Source of the DNA: Thalassia testudinum | Taxonomy: Eukaryota > Streptophyta > Magnoliopsida > Alismatales > Hydrocharitaceae | Length of the DNA stretch: 64,000 nucleotides | Direction: 5' to 3' | Assembly (NCBI GenBank): GCA_037157565.1 | Contig: JAZHRO010000022.1 | Coordinates: forward strand, 6,448,001 to 6,512,000 | Position numbers and translations under genes: made by a program | The notes under the pieces: generated by a model | Seen by the model: the letters and a program-made list of their open reading frames with translations, nothing else | Databases searched by the model: none | What the model was told of the DNA's origin: nothing | Shown here: positions 18,543 through 30,152 of the stretch, piece by piece | Numbering within the stretch: the stretch's first letter is position 1 | Layout of the letters: each line of letters starts with the position of its first letter

Positions 18543-21423
18543 TGTTACGACCCAATTCCCAAAACCCCTACAGGACACGAGAATCGGACCGACTTGACTG
18601 ATCCCAAGACCCAGTCGTCCAACGAGAAAGTAACCAAAAAGCAGTAAAATAAACCACATTCACCATGCAAGTAACTAACAGTAACAAAAGTACAGCAGTA
18701 AAGAAAAGAACTACTACAGTACACACCACCACAACAGTAGAATATTAAAAACAGGTACATGAATATGAAGTTTGCAATAAAAGAGTACAAGTGTAACGGA
18801 AATACTCACTACAACAGAAAAATTGGTACAACGAAAGTACAACTACTGGGCTCTACTAGGCCCAGCACCCTCCGCAGCCGCAGGCTCTGACTGCTCAACA
18901 CCTGGTCCTGAAAAGGTGACAAAAGTGACACGTCAGCGAAACGCTGAGTAAAGTGGCAACAAGCTAGCTAAGAAACAGTAAAGGTGGACAAGTAGTTGTT
19001 ATTTTCAATTTCTTTCTTTATTTCTCTATTTACTCTTTCTAAATTTATTTCTCAGATCTTTCTCTTGATCTCGAATGTTCCTCGTGGGAACGATCTTGAT
19101 TGCAGTCTTTTCCGAAAAGTAGAAGTAGCACGTGGTGCTCTCCTAGCTGGGAGAGTCCCCCACGGTGGTCCTACCCTCAGTCAACCACCCCAAGGTCACT
19201 GACAGACGTAACGGTGACTACAGCACGCGCGATAGACGCACGGGTAGCTACCCCGCACTGGCACGCGGTCAGTCGTTTCCGTTAACGGGTGCGCCCAAAA
19301 CATAGCACGGAACCAATATAGGGTAGAGCCCTCTCAGTAACAGGGGTCCAGCCCCTCCACAGTAACCAAACAGGGGTCTTGCCCCTCCATAGTCCGCGCA
19401 CCCTCGCCTGACTACCCTGGTTTGCCCAGTGGGCCTAACAAGTCAGTGTAGGATGGCTAATTGAACCCCGGGGCCCGTGGGGTGGCTAGCTCTCTCCCTA
19501 CACTAGTAGCTCTCCCCGGTACTGTGTACGCGAGGGCCAAAAGTCGGTACAAAGTGGCCAAACCTAACCCTGGGTCCCTAGGGCGGCTGGCTCCCCTCTG
19601 CACTACGAGGTAACGTGTGCTTTCCTTGGTACTACATACCCAAGAGACAACAAACTTTCCCATTCACTTTTCCAATTCCATCCCATTTATTTACAGGAGT
19701 TATACTCCTAATTCCCCGTAGGGTTCATGCTCATGTTTCTCAGGCCAAGCCATACTAGGTTTCATCATTTCAGGTTTATTCGCATATAGTACGTATTTCC
19801 ATCATTCAAACTTCTTTTCCTTTCCAATTTATATATAAGCAGCTCGTATTTAGTTTCCAAACAACAGTAATTACATGTAGCAGTTACTAGCAACAGTACT
19901 CTACATTTCACAGGCAGTTGTTATCCAATTACAGACAATTATCATTATTTTATCTACTTATCCAAGACTGCAATTCAGGCATTCAAGACATTTGTTTCAG
20001 TGTTTCTAATCCTAGGATTCATGCCACACCCTAGGATCTATCATTCAATCTAGTTTTTAGGTCATAGGATTCATGTCATACCCTAGGATCTATCATTCAA
20101 TCTAGTTTTCAGGTCCTAGGATTCATGCCATACCCTAGGATCTATCATTCAATCTAGTTTTCAAGTCCTAGGATTCATGCCATACCCTAGGATCTACCAT
20201 TTAATTCAGATATGCATTGATGTTTGTAATTAACTAAGGAAAGCCACTCTACCTGCAAAATCGAGAGTAATGGGGGCGTGATCGGCAGGTCCACATGCCT
20301 CCGCAACCCCCAAAGTCGCAACAGAACGAGCTCCTAAAACAAAGAGAAATCACAAGGAACCAGTCAGAGTAGGACACAAGTATTTCCAACAAGTAGAGGA
20401 ACTAATTCTGAGAAGAACGAAATTTTAGATGCGGAAATAGGACCTCGAACTGACCCTAAACGAGTCAAAAATGACAATTCTGACTCAAATCAGACGTCTG
20501 GAACACCTTCCAGACATCTTAAAAAGTGGTCCAGGTCATACCTCACTCTGCGCTGTTCCTCAGACGTCCAGGGATCCTACTAAATCGTCTGGACCCAATT
20601 CCAGACGTCCGACCACCTCTCCAGACGTCTGGAGATGCTCTCCGCCGTCTGGTGCTGTGCCCAGACGTCTGTTTTGCGTGGGAGGGCGTGACCTCGCTCC
20701 TTCCCGAAACAAAACCTGCACGCGCGACGGAAGCCTCCTCATCACGACACGTCTCAGCCTTCGGCGGATCGGCCTGCATGGCCGTATCTGTAAAAAGGAG
20801 GAAGATGAGAAATATCGTACCTTTCAGACGTCTGGATCTCCCTCCAGACGTCGCCCGCGTCGTCTGGACGTAGGTCCAGACGTCTGATCCTGGGAAAATT
20901 TACCAGAATAAGAACCTCCTCGCCTTCTTCTTGCTGCACACGGCCGCGCCTCGCTCGCTCGCCTGCTGCTTGAGCTGCAGCAGCATCGAAGTAACCTCCC
21001 CAGCACCATGATCCCGCTGCACGCCCGTCGGCCGGCCCCGAGCTGCTCCGGCGAGCTCGCTCTCTCTTCCTCACGCGCCCTCCCTCTTCTACCCTCTGGC
21101 TACACCTCCTCCTCTCTGCAAGCACCCGGCAACAGCTACTGCCCTCACTCTCTCTCTCTCACGCTCACGCTGGAAGAAAGAGGAGACGGTGGGGTGGTGG
21201 GTGAGGGAGAGGGAAGGGGGGAGAGGGGTATTTGAAGGCGTCGGGGGAGAAAAAGCGTCTGCCGGTCGACGTGTTCAGTCTGCACGCGCACGCGTGCAGA
21301 CTCGCAATCGTACGCACGCAAAAATTTATTTCCAGACATCTGGGAAGGATCCAGATGTCTAACCAGACATCTAGACCAACTCCCAGACGTCTTAAAAAGC
21401 GTTTGATGTCTCGGGTCTTAATA
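18543..21423 (-). repeat. Element I right LTR (biological 5' LTR)
   Basis: 2881-bp uninterrupted LTR. In minus orientation it begins at 21423 (TATTAAGACCC, mutated from TGTTAAGACCC) and ends at 18543 (CGTAACA). It has AGACGTCT palindromes at 20492, near 20622, 20660, 20824 and 20878, and near 21385, and a ~51-bp minisatellite at 20011-20213. A weak TATA-like TTCAAATACC lies near 21227-21236. Confidence 0.9.
20011..20213. repeat. ~51-bp minisatellite in element I right LTR, four units
   Basis: Four tandem copies of the unit found three times at 12169-12308. The gain or loss of one unit after insertion explains most of the length difference between the LTRs. Confidence 0.75.
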
Positions 21424-22085
21424 GGAAATGAATGCGATAGCATTACTGGAACATGTAAAACCATGTATTGGATCACGTTGCAATAAATGAGCATTGATAA
21501 TGAAAGCAATGACCAATTTAACTCATAATTGGTGCTTAGGTAACGAATGTGATAATATTACTGGAACATGTGAAACCATATATTATATCACTCTACAACA
21601 AATGAGCATTGATTGTGAATGTGATGGCCCATCTAAGTCATAATCGATGGTTGGGAAATGAATGAGATAGTATTACTAGAACATACGAAGTCATATATTT
21701 GATCACTTTGTAGCAAATGAGCACTAATAGTGAAAGCGATGGTCAATTTAAGTCATAATCGATGGTTGGGTAATGAATATGATAGTATTACTGGAGCATA
21801 TGAAACCATATATTGGACGACACTGCAACAAATGAGTAATGATTGTGACAGTAATGGAGCATCTAAGTCATAATCGGTGGTTGGGCAATGAATGTGATAT
21901 TATTACTAGAACATGCAAAACCACATATTGGATCACTCTGTAGCATGGCTGCTGATAGTGAAAGCAACAATCCATCTAAGTCCGGTGGTTGGGCAATGAA
22001 TGTGACGGTATTAATGGAGCATGCAGAACCATAAATTGGATCACTCTGCAACAAATAGGAATTGATAACAAAAGTGGGCCTATAT
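21424..22085. repeat. 115-bp tandem repeat array, about six units
   Basis: Units begin near 21427, 21542, 21657, 21772, 21887 and 21995 (spacing 115, 115, 115, 115 and 108). It continues the array interrupted at 8002. Bases 21424-21428 are the right GGAAA TSD. Confidence 0.85.
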
Positions 22086-22559
22086 ATAAGGTTTTTAGGG
22101 TAGGGAGGACACAAATTTATTCACTGAATTTTTTGTAGTTTTATTATATGAAAAAATTTCATGACATCTAAAACCATGTTATAGCCAAATATTTTGTTAT
22201 CTCATCTGGAGAGAAGAAAACATTAATTGAATCAAAATCAAATAGATTGATTTATAAAAGATAACATTTTTAAAATGTTTGTTAAACTAAGTTGCTAAGA
22301 ACACACAAATGCAAGATTAAGATAATGTATAAAAATTTATGATGAGTATGAGAGACGATATTGATAGGGAGAGAGTGACATATCAAAGTGAGATACAGTT
22401 GGTGGAGGCACATTGAAAGAGCACCTCTATCTGAACAAATTATACTAGCCTCTTTTGAATTGATGTCTTGCATATTACTTCTCTATCTAAAATAGTATAG
22501 GCATCCCAAGAATTCCATTCTCATGGGTTCGTACAAGACAAAGTTACAACAACAGAGAA
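22086..22559. other. AT-rich host sequence shared with 57000-57480
   Basis: Similar in order and orientation to 57000-57480 (for example the shared stretches near 22100-22130 and 22330-22390). No gene is seen. It links the 115-bp repeat to the gene relic in both copies of the host unit. Confidence 0.55.
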
Positions 22560-23509
22560 GATTCAAGAGGCTATGAAATGGGTGGAGTAGCATTGAAGAG
22601 TTCTTGATTGCCTGCGTGGTGGCTGATTTCCAATAGTTTGGGTATGCATAAAGCTTACTAGCACTGAAGAGGCTTTTTCTCTTACATTTAGTATTGTGTC
22701 CCGTTGACTATTGTACCTAAGCCAACACAAGCACAGTGATATGAATTAGACAAGGAAATCTCCAATCTTGTAGTGGACTTAGATAATGGAGTATCTCTTG
22801 CCATTGAAGCTCTTCAGCAATATTGAGTAGAAGTAAACTTTAGTCAAAGATTTAACTGGCACTAATTGAATGCTCTTCAATAGTATTCATTGGTTGGCAT
22901 TACAACTAGTCCTTCCACTTAATTATATTACGACGAGTCTTGTGAGTGGCTAGTCGCAGATTTTGAAGCTGACAACAAATAATATGTCCTCTGAATTTTT
23001 TTCTATTGCTAGAAGATAGGCTATTGAGATTATTGCAAATGCCCTAAGGGATGCTAGTGATTCTATGCAAACAAAGGCACCAAGAACTTTTATTTGACAT
23101 GGAAAACTATGCCCGTCATATCAATAATGCCAATGATGAATGTTTAGAATTAGCAAACTCCATAAGACCTGACACTGAAGCAAAATCCCACTCTTAGTGA
23201 AAGTGAAAAAAGCAAGATAAATGCAGCAACATATATTGTTGTCATGGCTCCAATAGTCATTGCCCTGGAGCGGCGCCACCAAACAACCTCCAGGGATCCC
23301 CAAACCCTTCATGAGGAATGGTTCAAAAAAGAATTTGGTGAACAACTTAAAAATGCCATCACCGATTGACTTCAAGACGCCTCCTTTATCACCTGTGACC
23401 ATTTGAGGGAATTGTAACCTCTTTGTTAAATTATCAAAGAAAATCATCAGCAATATGAGTGATGTGGCTCCTTGATTAACGGTGCTCTCAGCTTGTAAGG
23501 TTCTAATGC
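22560..23509 (+). pseudogene. Relic of an unidentified gene, copy 1
   Basis: Similar in the same orientation to 51781-52503 and 57480-58450. The best preserved part corresponds to the 142-codon frame of copy 2; here the same region (22990-23370) is broken by stops and small indels. The 3' part (to 23509) matches 58250-58385 and is cut by element II, resuming at 45038 (cttaaaaag). I do not recognise the protein family. Seen elements of the ancestral protein are a helical acidic region, a MAPI(I/V)(I/V)ALERRHQ segment and an EEW...LKNAITD end. Confidence 0.5.
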
Positions 23510-23514
23510 CATGT

Positions 23515-25903
23515 TGTCACGACCCGGTCCCCAAATCCCTACAGGATCTGAGACCGACTCGCTTCGGTTTATCCCAAGATCCAGTAGTCCAACAAGAAAT
23601 AACCAAGTAACATTCAACAAACCACAATCATACAAGTACAGTAACTAAGCAAAAAGAAAATTTACAACAGGGGGAACAGGAACAGTAATATTACAGCTAT
23701 CACATCAGACGAGTACATGTAACAGAAGGAAAAGCTATAAAAAACTCACTATCAAGAAGTAGAACTAAGGCTAGGCTCGACTAGGCCCAACGTCCTTAGC
23801 AGTCAGTGGCTCGGGCTGCTCAAATCCCTGACCTGTACAGAATTTATTTAACTGGAGTCAACTAACGCTGAGTAGAGTGCTGGCTAAGAAGTAAAATGCT
23901 TTTAACATAAAATTTTCCATTTTCCAATTGTATTATACATGTGGGTGCGTAGAGATCTCTAATTATGATTTGTTAATTAATCTTCTGGTTCCCTATAGGA
24001 ACGATTTTGCTTCCAGCTTCCCGTGATATAAGATGCCCACGTGGCACTCTTCTGGTCGGGGGAGTCCCACCGAGGTAGTCCTATACTCAGTCTACAACCC
24101 CGAGGTCACGGTCGTGACGTAGTGGTGACTACGGCACACGTGATAAGCGCGCAGGTAGCTACCCTACACTAGCACACGGTTAGTCATTTCTTCTAGCGGG
24201 TATGCCTCAACGTATAGTGCCGAACAGTATAGGGCCTCGCCCTCTCAGAACAGAATAGGGGTCTTGCTCCTCAGGGGTCTTGCCCCTCCTTAGTCCGCGT
24301 ACCCTCGTCCGACTACCCCGATTTGCCCAATGGGCTGACGGGAGTCGATGTAGGGTGGCTATATCTAGCCCCGGGCCCCCTGGGGCAGATAGCTCCCCCC
24401 TACACTACGTAGCTCACCTCAGTACCACGTACGCGAGGGCCAATAAGGGTCATCATAGAGTGGCCAACCCACCCCGGGTCCCATCCCAAGGGCGCCAAGC
24501 TCCCCTCTACACTACAAGGGATAGTTTCTCTCTTCGGTACCACGTACACGAAGGTCAGCTTACCTCCCTTAACAGCTGCCCATAGGCAGCAAATTCCCAG
24601 AGCCATCCGGTTCTCCGTAGTACGGTGTTCTTATTTACATTTCCCGTGGGGTTCATACAGGTGTTTCTTTTTCACATCCGGGTTGGAATGTTCGGAACAA
24701 ACAGTTCAATTTCCATTTTATTACAGTACGGGTCCATTTTAGCTAAAAACAAGCAGCTTTCGATTACTCTATCATTCACATACAGTAGGGGTCCATTTTA
24801 GCTAGAAACAGGCAGCTTTTGATTACTCCATCATTCACATGCAGTTTCTTCTAACCCTAGTGTTCATGCCAAGACCTAGGGTTCGAGAATTTATCTTCGA
24901 GTATACGTTTATTCCTTCTTACAGTTCATCTCAAGTCCTAGGATTACTTACTAGCATGTATTAAATTAGAGATTTAAGGTTGTAACCACTCTACTTGGGT
25001 AACCGAGTGGAATGGGGGCTCGGATAGTGGCTCCCGACGTCTCCACAGATCCCGTACACCCGACGAACTGGAGACCTAAAACATGGATTGATGGGCCAAA
25101 AGGTTCAGAAGGATATAAACAAGGTATCATTATACAGAGAAACTCGTAGGAAAAACAGAGACGGTTCGTTTGCGGAAAAGCGATAATGAAAGGGCCTTAC
25201 ACGGCCCAAAACATGCTGTCAGACGGAAATTAGACGTCTGGGAAAGGTCCCAGACGTCTTAAAACAGTTCTCAGGGATACCTCTCTCGGTATTCCGCTAT
25301 CAGACGTCTGGACCTCAATGTCGATGTCCAAGGACTCTATCAGACATCTGGGGGTGCTCCCGGACGTCTGGAACTGCCTCGGCTACGCTCCCACCTTTTG
25401 ACACATACACGTACGCTATCAGGACTTGTCAGAGAGAAAAGGTATGGAAAGTAGATCTCTACTAGACGTCTTGCTCTACCTTCGGACGTCCGGTAAGACA
25501 TCTGGGTGTCTCTCCGGCCATCTGATTCCGCGAAAAAATGGCTTCCGCGGAATCGCTCTGGCTCCCCTTACCTGCAGGTGCTGCAACAGAACGGCACTAC
25601 ACCCTCTGCTCTCGCGCTTCCTCTCACTCGGGCTCTCCGCTCTTCACTTGCCCTCGCCCTCGCTCTGCTCTCGCTATCGGGTGGGCAACGAAGAGGAGGG
25701 GGGAGAGGGTCATAAAGGGAGAGGAGGTGAGGGGGACAGAAAGGTGAGGCATGGCGCGGAGTGGCGTCGCAGGAGGAGGCGCGGTGAGGCGCGATGAGGG
25801 AGGAAGTATGGGGTATGTACGTTCCGCGCTGAAAAGCATGTTCAGACGTATGGTGAACATCCCAAACGTCTTAAATGACCAAGGAGGGTGCTGGGTCATT
25901 TCA
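23515..25903 (-). repeat. Element II left LTR (biological 3' LTR)
   Basis: 2389 bp, plus-strand ends TGTCACGACC...CATTTCA. It contains the same landmarks as the right LTR: a 'cagtaggggtccattttagct' duplication near 24725-24840, AGACGTCT palindromes near 25232-25500 and a GC-rich leader near 25540-25800. LTR frames of 70-120 codons here are not genes. Confidence 0.92.
25232..25500. promoter_or_regulatory. AGACGTCT palindromes in element II LTR
   Basis: Exact octamers at 25232, 25252, 25312 and 25464, with variants near 25339, 25361, 25485 and 25496. The first pair keeps the 20-bp spacing found in the solo LTR and in element I. The same cluster is present in the right LTR near 44348-44600. Confidence 0.55.
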
Positions 25904-25920
25904 ATATAACAAACTTAAAG

Positions 25921-25943
25921 GAAGTTTTCGTCCCCGAAACTTG
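25921..25943 (-). other. Conserved stem-like motif upstream of element II 3' LTR
   Basis: Minus strand CAAGTTTCGGGGACGAAAAC, the counterpart of 13543-13564 in element I, 18 bp from the LTR end. Confidence 0.5.
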
Positions 25944-25991
25944 AACCGACTAGGGTGCGAAAAAAATAAAATGTAGTAGCGTATAACAAAC

Positions 25992-26426
25992 TTAAAGAGG
26001 ACTGAAGTAGGTCTGAAGAGTTATACCTTCGAAGAGTTCTGGGTACTGCTCTCGCATCACCAGGGATACTTCCACAGACTCAGGCTCCCAAGTTACCTCC
26101 TCGTACCGCTGGCTTTTCCACAGGACTTTCACCAAGGGTACTTCCTTCCACCTCAACCTCCGAATGGCTCGATCTAGTATCTGTACTGGTCTCTCGGGAT
26201 AGGTCAGGTCACCTCCCACTTCGATGCTCTCGTGGCTAAAGACATGGCTGGGGTCGGCGATGTATCTTCTGAGGTTGGACACGTGAAATACGCCGTGCAC
26301 TCCAAAAAGCTGAGGAGGAAGGGCAAGCCGGTAAGCGATGGGTCCTACCTGCTCTAAGACCTCAAAGGGTCCCACATATCTCAGTGCAAGCTTCCCTCTC
26401 ATCCCAAACTGCTGCAAGCCTTTCAT
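25992..26426 (-). pseudogene. Element II integrase C-terminus and chromodomain (open segment)
   Basis: An uninterrupted 144-codon segment: GKLALRYVGPFEVLEQVG and VFHVSNLRRYIAD of the integrase C-terminal region, then the chromodomain (PVQILDRAIRRLRWK, PLVKVLWKSQRYEEVTWEPE) and a short tail ending ELFEGITLQTYFSPL. The chromodomain placement and PLVKVLW...TWE signature are typical of Tekay/Del chromoviruses. This segment is open but belongs to a polyprotein broken upstream. Confidence 0.88.
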
Positions 26427-26537
26427 CGGTGAAACACGGAGAAAAGCGTGATCTCCAACCTCAAATTGTACCTCCCTACGCTTCAGATCGGCGTAACTCT
26501 TTTTCCTGCTCTAGACAATACGCAGTCATCAATGGAT

Positions 26538-27461
26538 CTACTCGATCACCTCCTGACTCTGGCGTATCAGACGGGGGCCGACCTCCCACTTGGTCCCCAC
26601 CTCTACCCAACTCAAGGGGGTCGTACACTTTCTTCCGTACAAAGCTTCATATGGTGCAATGCCGATGCTCGAGTGGTAATTATTGTTGCATGCAAACTCT
26701 ACCAGAGGAAAATGCTCCTCCCAGGAACCTCTCCAGTCCAGTGCGCAAGCGCGCAGAAGGTCCTCAAGGGTCTGAATGGTGCGCTCTGACTGTCCGTCTA
26801 TCTGGGGGTGATAAGTTGTACTGAACTTCAGACAAGTCCCCAAGGCTCGCTAAAATTCTGCCCAGAACTGGGAAGTGCAACGAGTGTCCTTGTTTGAAAT
26901 AATTTCGCAGGGAACCCCGTGAAAGCATACTATGTCTCTAATGTATCTCTCTACCAACTGTGCTGGCCCATAAGTAACTCGGATTAGCAAAAATCGTACT
27001 GTCTTTGTTAATCTATCCACAACCACCCAGACTGCATCGTGCCCTCTCTATGTCATAGGTAACCCCACTACCAGATCCATAGTGACACTTTCCCACTTCC
27101 ATTTTGGAATGGGAAGTGACTGCAATGACCCTGCAAGCGTCTGATGCTCAGCCTTTACCTGCTGGCATGTTAGACACTGCTGGACGAAAAGGCCAACATC
27201 CCGCTTCATGCCTCTCCACTAAAAATCACGTCGTAGGTCGTGATACATTTTCGTGTTCCCAGGATGTATGGTAAATCTGGATCCATGAGCCTCAATCAAG
27301 AGCTCCCTCAATAGCTCCTCACCTCTAGGAATGCACAAGCATCCCCTCATACGCAGAACTCCGTCAGTGAAAGAGAATTCTCCTGGGTTCCCTGCCAATA
27401 CTCGGTCTCGCTGTGCTTGTAGATATGAGTCCGTCATTTGTCTAACCATGATGCGATCCAC
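26538..27461 (-). pseudogene. Element II integrase, zinc-binding and catalytic core (broken)
   Basis: Order on the minus strand: zinc-binding region (HGSRFTIHPG ... QQCLTCQ; stop after RRDF near 27218), core (VTMDLVVGLP, VVVDRLTKT) and 26538-26843 with [16 protein letters not shown] and [12 protein letters not shown]. The second catalytic block reads IISNKDTRCTS where element I has IVSDRDTRFTS, so the aspartate expected in S-D-R is asparagine here. Additional stops lie near 27050 and 26850. Confidence 0.85.
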
Positions 27462-27707
27462 CAGCTCTGGTCGTGTCTGCCTCGCGACTATTACTGCCCC
27501 GCAATACCCTTGTGTCTCCTAGAGTTGCCAATAGCTCAACTCCTCCATGAGCCTCCAACTTTGTGCTTGTAAGCAAGCCAAGTGGGCGGGCACCTTTCGG
27601 GTCAGGGTGTCAACCACCACATTGGCCTTTCCTAGGTGGCAGGAGATGCTGCAATCGTAGTCCTTCAGGAGTTCCAACCAGCGTCTCTGCCTCATGTTGA
27701 GCTCCTT

Positions 27708-28070
27708 CTAGTCAAAAAGATATCTGAGGCTCTTATGGTCAGTGAAAATCTCTAACGTCTCTCCGTACAAATAGTGCCTCCAGGTCTTCAATGCTAGGAC
27801 AACTGCTGCCAGTTCCAGGTCGTGGGTGGGGTAGTTATGCTCGTAGGGCTTCAGTTGCCGCGAAGCGTATGCGACAACATGACCCCACTGCATAAGTACA
27901 CCCCCCAATCCCTGCAACGAGGCGTCTGTGTAGACGACGAACCCACCGCTGCTGTCAGGGATGGTGAGTACAGGAGCTGATGTCAACCTCTCTTTTAGCT
28001 TCTAAAAGCAAGACTCACACTCGTCTGTCCAGGCGAAGGGTACGTCCTTCCGAGTCAAATGAGTCAGAGG
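27708..28070 (-). pseudogene. Element II RNase H domain
   Basis: 27708-27986 encodes [38 protein letters not shown] and [11 protein letters not shown], the acidic catalytic set of the Ty3/Gypsy RNase H. A stop near 27987 separates it from upstream sequence that still resembles the linker with LTRKDVPF near 28040-28070. Confidence 0.85.
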
Positions 28071-28250
28071 ACGGGCAATCTGCAAGAACCCTTAGATAAA
28101 TCGTCTGTAATAACCAGCCAGCCCCAGGAAACTGCGTATCTCTATCACTGAACGTGGTCTCTCCCACCTGAGTACTGCCTCTACCTTGGCTGGATCCACA
28201 GCTAAACTGTCCTCTGAGATCACATGGCCCAGGAAGGTGACTTGTCTCAA

Positions 28251-28952
28251 CTAGAATTTGCATTTGTTGTATTTGGCATACAACCTGTGCTGTCTCAAGG
28301 TATCCAAGACCATGTGAAGGTGTTGCTTATGCTGTGTCTGGTCTCGTGAATAAATGAGCACGTCATCAATGAAAACAACCACGAATTGATCCAGATACGG
28401 CCGAAAAATGCAGTTCATCAAGTCCATGAAAGCGGCAAGGGCGTTCGTCAATCCAAATGGCATGACCAAGAACTCGTAGTGGCCGTACCGTGTACGAAAG
28501 GCTGTCTTGGAGACGTCGATCTCCCTAATCCTCAGCTGATGGTATCCTGACCTCAGATCTATCTTTGAAAATACCGTAGTATCCCTCAGCTGATCGAAGA
28601 GGTCATCTATGCGTGGTAACGAGTACTTGTTCTTGATGGTGACCCGGTTCAGCTGTCTGTAGTCAATGCACAGCCGAAGAGTACCATCCTTCTTTCTTAC
28701 GAACAGGACGGGGGCTCCCCACGGAGAGGCACTGGGCCTGATGACGCCTTTCTCTTGCAGGTCTTGTAGCTGTGTCTTGAGCTCTCCCAGCTCAAGTGGG
28801 GCCATTCGGTACGGTGCTGAAGAAATGGGGCCTGTCCATGGTATCAGTGAGATCTCGAACTCGATCTCGCGCTCAGGTGGCAGTCCTGGCAGCTCCTCTG
28901 GGAAGATGTTGGGGTACTCACAGACCACCGGAATACTCTGTATACTGTCCAC
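28251..28952 (-). pseudogene. Element II reverse transcriptase (largely open)
   Basis: A 233-codon segment covering the main RT blocks: [80 protein letters not shown] and catalytic [11 protein letters not shown]. All expected catalytic residues are visible. It ends at a TAG near 28250, and the thumb/connection region downstream continues in broken frames. Better preserved than element I's RT. Confidence 0.9.
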
Positions 28953-28991
28953 GAGGCCGAACTCTGCTAGAACGCAAGCAAGGAAGCCCTT

Positions 28992-29423
28992 TCACCCTTG
29001 ACTCAGCAGCTTCGCTACCCGAAGTGTAGAGATGCATCTGAATCCTCCGTCCACAGGCTGACCGTGGAACTCGAAAGGAGGCAGCCGTGGTATGGAGAAG
29101 ACAATCTTCCTCCCAAAACAATATACAATACCGTGGTATGCAACCAACCAGTTCATCCCCAAAATTACACCGAAGTCATCCATCAGGATTATGATCAGGT
29201 CTATCGGGAGACTGTATCCCCCTATCATGACCTCACAGTCAGTGAGAACCTCCTTGGTAACAAATACCTGCCCACCTAGTCCTCTAATCAGGAAGGGCTC
29301 CGCTAAAAGCACACTACTCACTCCCGTGCAGACAGCGAAACTCATAGAAACAAACGAATGCATGGCTCCAGAATCAAAAAGGGTGTAGACGAGTCTGTCG
29401 GAAATAGTAACCATACTTTCCAC
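28992..29423 (-). pseudogene. Element II aspartic protease (open segment)
   Basis: 144 codons with VYTLFDSGAMHSFVSMSFA (active-site D-S-G-A intact), DFGVILGMNWLVAYHG (the second family motif) and the link GGFRCISTLR toward RT. Pepsin-like retrotransposon protease that would cleave the gag-pol product. Confidence 0.87.
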
Positions 29424-29564
29424 TACGAAGCCCGAAGCTCTGGCATCTCCGTGAGTTAGGGCATTAACATGTCCTTCAGTCCTCAGTGCAGAAGAAACAG
29501 CCGTGCTCTGGGTCGGGCGAGAGGCAGCGGGCCGGTACCCTCCTCGTGACTGCTATACTCCACC

Positions 29565-30152
29565 TCAAGGCTGGTATCCGCGATCGCCAGATCGACCTCC
29601 AGTGCTCGGTGCTGGGAGCGTCGGCTGTGCTCCAGTCCTAGATGGACAATTCCTCCATATGTGACCCAGCTGGCCACACTGATAGCAGAGGGGTACGCGA
29701 CTTCCCTCTGTCTGTTGTCCCTGTTGGTGATCGGGCGGGGGTCTGCTGCAGTCGGCGGATCCCTGTCGGGGACCCCCATAGGTCCCTAGTGGACCCACAG
29801 AACGGGACGGTTCCCCTACTGGTGTCTGGGGCCTCCTCTCCCCATGGCCCTATGAGTGCTCCTGCAGGTAGGGCCTCTTCCGTTCTCCTCCATCAATATC
29901 TCGTGCGGATGGGTTGGTTTCCTCGTAGGTCATGGCAACCTCGACTACGCAAGAGAAGGTAGGTAGCTTCAGGGACTTTACGTACCCCCGGATGGCAGGT
30001 CGAAGACCCTCGGTGAATCTCCATAGGCGCTCCTCCTTGGTGGATGCGGCTGTAGGGGCAAAGCATGACATCTCCAGAAAACGCGTACTACACGCGCTGT
30101 CATTGCCCCTTAGCGGAGAGTGTGGAACTCCCGCCTCCTCTGGTCCTGCCAT
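29565..30152 (-). pseudogene. Element II gag C-terminal part and zinc knuckle (frameshifted)
   Basis: 29850-30152 encodes STRFLEMSCFAPTA and EERLWRFTEGLRPAI of the gag domain. 29565-29798, in another frame, encodes the CCHC knuckle CYQCGQLGHIWRNC. A frameshift near 29800-29850 separates them. The 5' end overlaps the next upstream gag frame by about 40 bases, showing a second frameshift near 30110-30150. Confidence 0.85.

Larger units (their letters stand above)
8003..21423 (-). mobile_element. Element I: Tekay/Del-type Ty3/Gypsy chromovirus, minus strand, decayed
   Basis: Two long direct repeats (8003-13525, which contains a nested insertion, and 18543-21423) flank an internal region with gag, protease, RT, RNase H, integrase and chromodomain remnants in Ty3/Gypsy order on the minus strand. 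The element is bounded by TSD GGAAA (7998-8002 and 21424-21428), and the flanks rejoin as one 115-bp repeat unit. The primer-binding site TGGTATCAGAGC abuts the right LTR. Biological LTR ends are TGTTAAG...GTAACA; the terminal G of the right copy is mutated (TATTAAG). The chromodomain, the iMet primer site and the long LTRs (2.8-2.9 kb) fit the Tekay/Del lineage. All reading frames contain stops or shifts. Confidence 0.9.

Noticed and set aside
21424..22085. Regular repeats resembling a CRISPR-like array
   Set aside because: The full 115-bp unit repeats head to tail without unique spacers, in plant repeat DNA with no cas genes.
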